Shown here one piece after another: positions 33,890 through 39,730 of a stretch of DNA of 39,730 nucleotides (within the stretch, counting starts at the first letter, position 1; each line of letters starts with the position of its first letter). The DNA comes from Bacilli bacterium (GTDB lineage Bacteria; Bacillota_I; Bacilli_A; RF39; UBA660), in assembly GCA_028694645.1 (NCBI GenBank), contig JAQVKM010000010.1:1-39730 (forward strand), in the 5' to 3' direction. The notes below the pieces were generated by a model. That model ran no database searches. It was given only the letters and a program-made list of their open reading frames with translations, and had not been told where the DNA came from. The position numbers and the translations under genes were made by a program.

Positions 33890-34458
33890 ATATTTTTTTT
33901 ATTTTTAAACCAAATATATATACAAAATAAAGCTGTCCCTAGTGTTGCTGACATCATGTCTTTCATTGTATCAGATACTCCTGTTAATACAACTTTTTGG
34001 GCATCCTTATTAAATATAATATCAGTAATAAATTCAAAATATTCCCATATGCCAGCTATTAAAAAGGACATAGATATAATAAATAAAATATTAAAAAAAA
34101 TGTTTTTTTTGTCATATTTATTTATTTGTACAAGTAATTCTAAAGTTAAAAAACCAAAAACAATTCCTGATATAAAATGAGCAAAGGTATCATACCAAGA
34201 TATGTTATTATAAAAATTCAATACTGATCCTAAAAAATAAGCTACAAATATAAAAATTATATATATATATTCTGTTATTTTATCAATGTTAAATTTAAAT
34301 GTTTTTCTTATTATTTTAGGTATAAATATAACTATTATTATAGCTAAATCAATTAACAAATCATATATATTATTATTTATAAAATCAAAATAACTAATAT
34401 ATAAACTATAACTTATCATAATTAAGATTAAAAAAACATTAATTCTCTTCATTCCCAA
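33883..34458 (-). CDS. DUF2238/YjdF-like membrane protein
   Basis: About 191 residues with six membrane helices. The blocks WYDTFAHFISGIVFGF, IAGIWEYFEFITDIIF and GVSDTMKDMMSATLGT are typical of the YjdF/DUF2238 family, with conserved Asp, His and Glu inside or near the membrane. Start: GAGGTGG is 6 bases before a TTG at 34458; an ATG at 34452 is the alternative, and the TTG at 34473 overlaps the ribosome site. The start lies inside the end of rmuC, so the two are coupled. The function is unknown. Confidence 0.78.
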   Translation of the reverse strand: MGMKRINVFLILIMISYSLYISYFDFINNNIYDLLIDLAIIIVIFIPKIIRKTFKFNIDKITEYIYIIFIFVAYFLGSVLNFYNNISWYDTFAHFISGIVFGFLTLELLVQINKYDKKNIFFNILFIISMSFLIAGIWEYFEFITDIIFNKDAQKVVLTGVSDTMKDMMSATLGTALFCIYIWFKNKKNIK

Positions 34459-35509
34459 TTTTTTCCACCTCAACTTGGTTTATAGAGTTAAATCTTCTAT
34501 TAATTTTATCAGTTGTTGTATGAATTTCTTTAACATCTTTTGTTACATTATCAATGTTATGAGCTAATCTATCCCAACGATCTTTATATCGTTTAAATTC
34601 AACATCTAATACTTTTAATTCACTATGTATTATAGAAGTATATTTATCTCTTTCTATATTTTTCATTATTACTTGAATAGTTGTTAATGTACTCATTAAA
34701 GTAGTTGGACTTGTCAACCACACTCTTTTTTTATAAGCATATTCAACTATATCACTATGATATGCATTTAATTCTGCAAATATAGCTTCAGCTGGTAAAA
34801 AAAGTATTGCTTGATTAGAAGTTACATCATCAATTATGTATTTACTTGATATTGCATCAATATGTTTTTTCATATCAAGTTTAAATAATTTTTCAGCTTG
34901 TTCTCTTATCTCTAAACGATTATTTTTATCAACCATTTGTCTATAGTTTTCAAGTGGAAATTTAGAATCTATACCAACTAATCCAAGTGGTTGTGGTGCA
35001 AATAAAGCGCAATCTACTATTGTTCCGTTTTCTAATTTATATTGTAATTGATATATTTCATTATTGTTTTCCCCAAAAACATTAGCCAATATATTTTTTA
35101 AATTTACTTCCCCAAAAATCCCTCTTGTTTTTTTATCAGTAAGAACGCTTTGTAAAGAAACAATATCATTAGATAAATTATCAATTTTCTTTTGTGCTTC
35201 ATCTATTTTAGAAAGTCTTTCTAAAACTGAAGTAAATGTTTTATTTGTTTTTTCAAAATTATGATCTAGTCTTTCATTAACTGCATCATTAATCAATCTT
35301 AATCTTTCTTCTAATTTTTCATTTAATTTTGTAAAATCTTCATTCAATTCTCTATTGATATCCGATTTAAAACTTGATACCTCTTTTATCATATTTGTTT
35401 CTAATTTACCAAGTCTTTCCGTAATATTTGATTCATTAATATTTTTTGATAAAGATATTATTACTAATATTAATATTACAACTAAAATTAAAATTATTAC
35501 ATATTCCAT
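34439..35509 (-). CDS. rmuC: DNA recombination protein RmuC
   Basis: 356 residues. An N-terminal membrane anchor (about 1-20) leads to a long coiled coil (25-125) and the RmuC nuclease-like domain (RGIFGEVNLKNILANVFG, VDCALFAPQPLGLVGIDSKFPLENY, QAILFLPAEAIFAEL, VWLTSPTTLMSTLTTIQVI). RmuC restrains inverted-repeat rearrangement and replication-conflict damage. That is of some interest in a genome rich in repeats. It is downstream of a VTT protein gene with an 11-base gap, and overlaps the next gene. Confidence 0.95.
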   Translation of the reverse strand: MEYVIILILVVILILVIISLSKNINESNITERLGKLETNMIKEVSSFKSDINRELNEDFTKLNEKLEERLRLINDAVNERLDHNFEKTNKTFTSVLERLSKIDEAQKKIDNLSNDIVSLQSVLTDKKTRGIFGEVNLKNILANVFGENNNEIYQLQYKLENGTIVDCALFAPQPLGLVGIDSKFPLENYRQMVDKNNRLEIREQAEKLFKLDMKKHIDAISSKYIIDDVTSNQAILFLPAEAIFAELNAYHSDIVEYAYKKRVWLTSPTTLMSTLTTIQVIMKNIERDKYTSIIHSELKVLDVEFKRYKDRWDRLAHNIDNVTKDVKEIHTTTDKINRRFNSINQVEVEKIGNEEN

Positions 35510-35519
35510 AAATAACCTC

Positions 35520-36104
35520 CTATTTAATATTAAATTTTTTAATAACTATTTTAGATAACAAAAATGCTATTAAAATTAAGAACCCTAATTTTATTAAAAC
35601 ATCTATATCTGTAATGCTTTCCATTAATGTAGTACCAACAAATCCCCAAAAATATATTAAAAATATTTTAGAAATAATTAATGCAAATAGATATTTTTTA
35701 TATGACATATTTGATAATCCTGCTGATATATTAATAGAAAAAGCAGGAGTAAATGGTATTGATAAAATTATAACTAATTTAGAAAAATCAATATTTCCTA
35801 TTTTCATCATGAAATTTTTTAATTTTGAATCATTTTTTAATTTTTTTAACAATATTGGTCTTATTTTTCTAAATATATAAAAGCTCAAACTACATCCAAT
35901 TATTGTTCCAATCCATGATATTATAAATCCTAAAAAATTTCCAAAAGCTATCATGTTTATGGCTATAAAAAGAGCTAAAGGAAGCATTGGAATAATGGAT
36001 TCCAAAACAACTATAGCTAGACCTAAAAATATACTTAAAAATATGTTACTACTTTGTACTAAATCTTTTATATTTTCAATAAATGTCTGTAGCATTGCTT
36101 CCAT
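35520..36104 (-). CDS. TVP38/TMEM64 (VTT domain) membrane protein
   Basis: 194 residues with the VTT domain: SIIPMLPLALFIAINMIAFGNFLGFIISWIGTIIGCSLSFYIFR and SIPFTPAFSINISAGLSNMSYKKYL with the re-entrant F-x-P motif. DedA/TVP38 family proteins scramble or transport lipids such as undecaprenyl phosphate. It is upstream of rmuC by 11 bases. Substrate specificity is not visible. Confidence 0.88.
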   Translation of the reverse strand: MEAMLQTFIENIKDLVQSSNIFLSIFLGLAIVVLESIIPMLPLALFIAINMIAFGNFLGFIISWIGTIIGCSLSFYIFRKIRPILLKKLKNDSKLKNFMMKIGNIDFSKLVIILSIPFTPAFSINISAGLSNMSYKKYLFALIISKIFLIYFWGFVGTTLMESITDIDVLIKLGFLILIAFLLSKIVIKKFNIK

Positions 36105-36142
36105 TTTTTCACCTTGTTTTCTTTATTTTTTAATAAAATAAT

Positions 36143-37273
36143 TTAATAATTTTTATTTAATATTTTTAACCATTCTTCTTTTGTTTTTACAATATTATAT
36201 TCGTATGCTTTTTTACTTGCATTGTTTCCCATTATTATTCTTCTATTAGGGCTTGTTATTAATTCGATTATTTTTTTGGCCATTTTTTGTTTATCTCTAT
36301 TATTTATTAAGTATCCATCCCAATTATTGCTTATTATTTCTGTGGCACCAATTGCTGAATCGAATGCTATAGCTGGTATACCATAAGAAAAAGCTTCTAA
36401 TAAAACTATCCCAAATGATTCTGAATATGAAGACATTACATAAATTGATGATTTTTCATACATTTTATTAATATATTCTTTATTCTGAAATCCATGTAAT
36501 TTAATGTTATCTTGTAAAAAGTTTTCTTTTATTTTGTTTTCTATTTTTTCTTTTTCTGATCCATCACCTATTATATTTAAACACCAATCTGGATAAATAT
36601 CATTCACTATTTTAAAAACATCTATTAAATCTAAAAAACCTTTTTCTTTAGATAGTCTTCCAACAGAAATAATGTTTTTTTCTGTTAATTTGGAACACTG
36701 TAGCGGATATTCATCTAATGAATTTGGTATATATATACAAACTGGTTTAACTATTTTTTCATAATATTCTTTAAGTGATTTTGATACCAAAACAAAATAA
36801 TCTAAATTTTGAACGCTATTTATTATCTTTTTTATATATTTTTGATTATAGTTGTGATGATTATGTTCCCAGCCTATTTTAACAGCCTCAGATTTTCCAT
36901 ATTGACCTAACCATTTATTATGAATATCTCTAGTTGAAATAATTATATCGCTATTACAATTTTTAATATAATCAATCATTAATTTCTTTTTTAAATGTAA
37001 TATTTTTATTGCATTAATACCTTCTTTTATGGCATTAATTATTTGAATTTTTTTTAAACATAATAAAAATTCTTTTTTGTTTGGTTTTAAATCTTGAATT
37101 AGATATTTTATTTTAATATTTTCATTTAATTTAAATGGAATATCATCATATAGTTTATATGTTGATACTATTTCAATTTGAAAATCATCTATTAATGCAT
37201 TAGCTAACGAAGTAATACATTTTTCTATTCCACCATATCCTAGATGAAGTGCTAAAATTGTTATTTTTTTCAT
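36143..37273 (-). CDS. Glycosyltransferase family 4 protein
   Basis: About 376 residues from ATG 37273 (GAGGTG 4 bases upstream; GTG 37285 lies on the site). A GT-B fold with an N-terminal glycine loop ALHLGYGGIEKCITSLAN and a C-terminal GT4 nucleotide-sugar domain: ISVGRLSKEKGFLDLIDVF, LNIIGDGSEKEKIENKI, LHGFQNKEYINKMYEKSSIYVMSSYSESFGIVLLEAFSYGIPAIAFD with the E-x7-E motif. It probably builds a surface polysaccharide or teichoic-acid-like glycan. It overlaps nothing but follows the 37282 gene closely. Confidence 0.93.
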   Translation of the reverse strand: MKKITILALHLGYGGIEKCITSLANALIDDFQIEIVSTYKLYDDIPFKLNENIKIKYLIQDLKPNKKEFLLCLKKIQIINAIKEGINAIKILHLKKKLMIDYIKNCNSDIIISTRDIHNKWLGQYGKSEAVKIGWEHNHHNYNQKYIKKIINSVQNLDYFVLVSKSLKEYYEKIVKPVCIYIPNSLDEYPLQCSKLTEKNIISVGRLSKEKGFLDLIDVFKIVNDIYPDWCLNIIGDGSEKEKIENKIKENFLQDNIKLHGFQNKEYINKMYEKSSIYVMSSYSESFGIVLLEAFSYGIPAIAFDSAIGATEIISNNWDGYLINNRDKQKMAKKIIELITSPNRRIIMGNNASKKAYEYNIVKTKEEWLKILNKNY

Positions 37274-37281
37274 ATTACACC

Positions 37282-37836
37282 TCACTTATTATTTTCTTCA
37301 TTGTTAATTATTGTTAATGATTCTTTAGCCAGTGAAATACAATCATTATATGCTTTATCGCGATAATTTTTGTAAATGTTATTAATTTCATCTAAACTAC
37401 ATTTATCGCAAATAGGATTTAGACTTATATATTGATTAGTCATATCATAAGTACCTTTAAATGTAATATCATCAATTACAAATGTTATAATAATTGTATT
37501 ATCTGAGATTAAATATTTGCCTACATAATTAGACTTCGATTCTGCATTTTTGGCATCAAAAACATATGTTTTTTCATTAAAATTAATTGTTTCTATATAT
37601 TCATAATTTTGATTATAGTCAAATTTTTTATTATTTGAAACACAAACATTATTTCTACATGAATAATTATCATTTTTCATATATTTAGTGTATGTTTTGT
37701 TATTACTATAATTAATATTTGATATAACAAGTAATAAAAAATAAATAATCAACACAAATAGTATTATTCCACATATTATCATTATTATCATTGATTTTGT
37801 TTTAATATTTTTTTTGTTTTTATTTTTCATTTTCAT
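37282..37836 (-). CDS. Membrane-anchored extracytoplasmic protein of unknown function
   Basis: About 184 residues from ATG 37836 (AGGTG 6-7 bases upstream). A Lys-rich cytoplasmic tail and one membrane helix (about 18-40) are followed by a soluble beta-rich domain with two Cys pairs, SCRNNVC and ICDKC. FDYNQNYEYIETINFNEKTYVFDAK and IITFVIDDITFKGTYDM suggest a lipocalin or copper-amine-oxidase-N-like beta fold, but I do not recognise the family. It lies directly upstream of the GT4 gene. Confidence 0.7.
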   Translation of the reverse strand: MKMKNKNKKNIKTKSMIIMIICGIILFVLIIYFLLLVISNINYSNNKTYTKYMKNDNYSCRNNVCVSNNKKFDYNQNYEYIETINFNEKTYVFDAKNAESKSNYVGKYLISDNTIIITFVIDDITFKGTYDMTNQYISLNPICDKCSLDEINNIYKNYRDKAYNDCISLAKESLTIINNEENNK

Positions 37837-37891
37837 ATCGATCACCTACCATATATATTTTAACATATTTTGAATTAAATGTAATTAAAAA

Positions 37892-37910
37892 GATATGAAT
37901 AAATCATATC
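37892..37910 (-). terminator. Intrinsic terminator of the first tandem surface-protein gene
   Basis: GATATGA/TCATATC with a 5-base loop then T5 on the minus strand. The same hairpin stem ends the next gene (39152-39170). Confidence 0.8.
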
Positions 37911-37926
37911 ATTTTCATATATTATA

Positions 37927-39096
37927 TTAACCCAAAACATATAGTGCGTGATTACTAAAAATTGCTGTTCCTGTTGAATTTGTCGAAATGGTTATTGAAT
38001 ACGTTTTGCCTGCTTTAAGATTAACAATTCCAGACCAATACCCCAATGTTGCTCCGCTTATAGAATTTGCTTCAGCTTGTCCGCTAATTCCAATTAAGTT
38101 AACACCATCTTCCGTAAAGTATTTCACAGCTACACCAGTTGTACTTACTTTAGTATTTCTTCCGCCTATAGTCATAGATAACAGTGCTGTTTCATCTTTA
38201 GTTGGTGTATATGAAAAGCTAACTTGTGTTGCTGTTTGTGAAGTCATGGTTCCTGTTATTTTTGTTCCGTTTACATATGCTGTTTTGCCAGATGATATAT
38301 CAGCTGCAGTTGCTGTAGCTGATGTTTGACTAGCTAAACTATTTGCTGTTACAGTCCCTCCTGTTGTATAACCTGCTGGGATTGTAAAACTTCCTCCAGC
38401 ATTTAAGTTAGATGATAAGGTCCCATTATTTGGCATTGTTCCAACTACTCCTACACCTGCTGTACTTGTAAATGTTTTTCCTGTCAAAACACTTGAAGCT
38501 GTTGCTGTTCCATGCATTGCATTATTATATGCTTCATCATATCCTGCTTGATTTCCATCTGCATATCCTTGTGTATATCCTTTATTTGTTCCTGTTATTT
38601 TATTTCCATTTACCCATGCTGTATATCCTTCAACAACATTCTCCGCTTTTGCTGTTGCCGATGTTTGACTAGCTAAACTATTAGCTTTTACTGTGCCTCC
38701 TGTTGTATATCCAGCTGGGATTGTATACGATTGTCCTGCATTTAAATTAGATGATAAAGTTCCATTATTTGGCATTATTCCTACTAATAAATTACCTTTT
38801 GAATAAGCTATTTTACCATCTAAAATTTCACTTTTATCTGTATTAGTTAATTCTAATTGTTTCATTAATTCTTGATATGTATTATTTAAAGTATTATATT
38901 TATTTTTTAATAAAGTTATTTCTTCCTCGGCATAACTACATTCAAGCTTATCATCAACAGCTTCTACTGTTTCACTTTTAATATTATCTAGTATACTTTT
39001 TTTATTTTGTAGATCTGATAAAACAGATGTCAATAATACCAATGATATTATTAATATTGTATATAAAATACCTGTTGAAGCAAAACCTTTATTCAT
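37927..39096 (-). CDS. Pilin-like protein with phage-tail-type glycine/threonine repeats
   Basis: About 389 residues from ATG 39096 (AGGAGTG 5 bases upstream; ATG 39132 has no ribosome site). The N-terminus is MNKGFASTGILYTILIISLVLLTSV, a prepilin-like signal and helix but without Glu5 (F-A-S-T-G), so processing is less certain. A coiled-coil stalk (about 30-80) leads to two copies of a 60-70-residue repeat (MPNNGTLSSNLNAG, YTIPAGYTTGGTV, ANSLASQTSATA, GYTAWVNGNKITGT), a unit often seen in phage structural proteins. A unique beta-rich C-terminal domain of about 100 residues ends in SNHALYVLG. It is likely a surface-exposed tip or adhesin. Confidence 0.8.
   Translation of the reverse strand: MNKGFASTGILYTILIISLVLLTSVLSDLQNKKSILDNIKSETVEAVDDKLECSYAEEEITLLKNKYNTLNNTYQELMKQLELTNTDKSEILDGKIAYSKGNLLVGIMPNNGTLSSNLNAGQSYTIPAGYTTGGTVKANSLASQTSATAKAENVVEGYTAWVNGNKITGTNKGYTQGYADGNQAGYDEAYNNAMHGTATASSVLTGKTFTSTAGVGVVGTMPNNGTLSSNLNAGGSFTIPAGYTTGGTVTANSLASQTSATATAADISSGKTAYVNGTKITGTMTSQTATQVSFSYTPTKDETALLSMTIGGRNTKVSTTGVAVKYFTEDGVNLIGISGQAEANSISGATLGYWSGIVNLKAGKTYSITISTNSTGTAIFSNHALYVLG
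38279..38490 (-). repeat. 212-bp repeat shared with the next gene, copy 1
   Basis: Aligns without gaps to 39505-39716 with about 12 mismatches by eye. It encodes the GKTAYVNG to VLTGKTFTSTAG repeat unit. Confidence 0.85.
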
Positions 39097-39151
39097 AATA
39101 TCACTCCTGGCCTTCTTATAATATTTTAACATAAAAAAGGTAATAAAAAAA

Positions 39152-39170
39152 GATATGAATTTATCATATC
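39152..39170 (-). terminator. Intrinsic terminator of the right-edge gene
   Basis: GATATGA/TCATATC with a 5-base loop, T7 on the minus strand, 15 bases after the stop at 39186. Confidence 0.82.
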
Positions 39171-39185
39171 ATTGTTATTGCTAAA

Positions 39186-39730
39186 TTAATATCCTATTGC
39201 GGTAACCCTAAAAGTCCCTGATGATGCCCAGTTTCTTGGATAAGAAGCATAAGCTATAGCAGTATTTGTTCCTGTTACTACTCCACCAACTGGTCCTACC
39301 CATGCATTACTTCTAGCTAAAATTTCTATTGATACAATCCCAACTATTTTTGTAGGAAAATCATAAGTAAGAGTTGAAGAAGCTATATATAAATTTTCTT
39401 GTCCCGTTACAGTTGATGAAAAGCTAAAATCACGTGTTTTAGTAATTAAACTAGATCCTACATCAACAGACATATTTCCAGTAATTTTATTGCCATTTAC
39501 ATAAGCTGTTTTACCAGATGCAATATCAGCTGCAGTTGCAGTAGCTGCTGTTTGACTAGCTAAACTATTAGCTGTTACAGTTCCACCTGTTGTATATCCT
39601 GCTGGGATTGTAAAACTTCCTCCTGCATTTAAGTTAGATGATAATGCCCCATTATTTGGCATTGTTCCAACTACTCCTACACCTGCTGTACTTGTAAATG
39701 TTTTTCCTGTCAAAACATTATTTGCTGTTG
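39186..39730 (-). CDS. Repeat surface protein, paralogue of 37927-39096, partial (N-terminus off the right edge)
   Basis: The frame stays open from the stop at 39186 to base 39730 (about 181 codons), so the start is outside. The visible part has one complete repeat (LTGKTFTSTAGVGVVGTMPNNG through KTAYVNGNKITGNM) nearly identical to the neighbour. A different C-terminal domain of about 85 residues follows (DFSFSSTVTGQENLYIASS, SIEILARSNAWVGPVGG, ending FRVTAIGY). It probably also starts with a pilin-like helix, but this cannot be seen. It is followed by a terminator of the same design as its neighbour's. Confidence 0.82.
   Translation of the reverse strand, partial: TANNVLTGKTFTSTAGVGVVGTMPNNGALSSNLNAGGSFTIPAGYTTGGTVTANSLASQTAATATAADIASGKTAYVNGNKITGNMSVDVGSSLITKTRDFSFSSTVTGQENLYIASSTLTYDFPTKIVGIVSIEILARSNAWVGPVGGVVTGTNTAIAYASYPRNWASSGTFRVTAIGY
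39505..39716 (-). repeat. 212-bp repeat shared with the preceding gene, copy 2
   Basis: Second copy of 38279-38490. Equal length and about 94% identity by eye, while the C-terminal domains that follow are unrelated. Confidence 0.85.

Noticed and set aside
38279-39716. The 212-bp repeats as a second TR/VR pair
   Set aside because: The mismatches are not concentrated at adenines in either orientation, they are spread over synonymous sites, and both copies are coding. This is ordinary paralogue divergence.

Overview
This is a very AT-rich, single-contig bacterial window with Bacillota (Bacilli-like) gene content. It has three kinds of sporulation gene (spoVAC-spoVAD-spoVAE, a CotD-type coat protein, and a SigF/SigG-type sigma factor), Bacillus-type housekeeping neighbourhoods (infC-rpmI-rplT behind an L20-type leader; sod-pbp-rpmG; yqfT/nfo; DUF421, yrzE and tgt together) and standard code-11 stops, including TGA. 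Shine-Dalgarno sites, sigma-A promoters and hairpin/T-tract terminators are easy to read. I infer a spore-forming, probably gut-associated, uncultured Bacilli/Erysipelotrichia-like lineage. No tRNA, rRNA, CRISPR array or insertion sequence was recognised.

Layout. 1-3969 is the N-terminal 1323 codons of a giant membrane-anchored, repeat-rich surface protein that runs off the left edge. 4106-8739 holds a membrane thioredoxin-like protein, a short SMC and a GT8 glycosyltransferase. 8800-12595 holds the spoVA genes behind a forespore-type promoter, a pilin-like gene, and a STAS-sigma factor pair that lacks the expected anti-sigma gene. 12745-16827 is a complete diversity-generating retroelement (DGR): reverse transcriptase, Avd, a stand-alone MutS-I-like accessory protein, the template repeat, and a target gene carrying the variable repeat. 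16889-20910 has a PadR/HAAS pair, cotD, ffh and a HAD protein. 21069-23313 has a second large pilin-like protein with internal repeats and a pilin remnant. 23382-37836 is mostly housekeeping. 37927-39730 has two tandem genes of repeat-containing proteins, the first pilin-like and the last running off the right edge.

The central system is the DGR. TR (14738-14870) and VR (15076-15208) are both 133 bp. By eye they differ at 15 positions, 14 of which are adenines in the coding-sense template. The VR is the last 44 codons of a 563-residue protein that starts with a class III/type IV prepilin signal and ends in a formylglycine-generating-enzyme/C-type-lectin-like domain. A surface filament or pseudopilin tip is therefore being diversified. 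The promoter of this target has a run of eight G in the 17-bp spacer between its -35 and -10 boxes, the only such run in the window. Its expression may thus be phase-variable as well as its sequence diversified.

Other pilin-like proteins (10654-11544, 21069-23150, 37927-39096) share the hydrophobic N-terminal segment but have unrelated, often phage-tail-like or tandem-repeat C-termini. No pilus ATPase, platform protein or prepilin peptidase lies in the window, so the assembly machine must be elsewhere.
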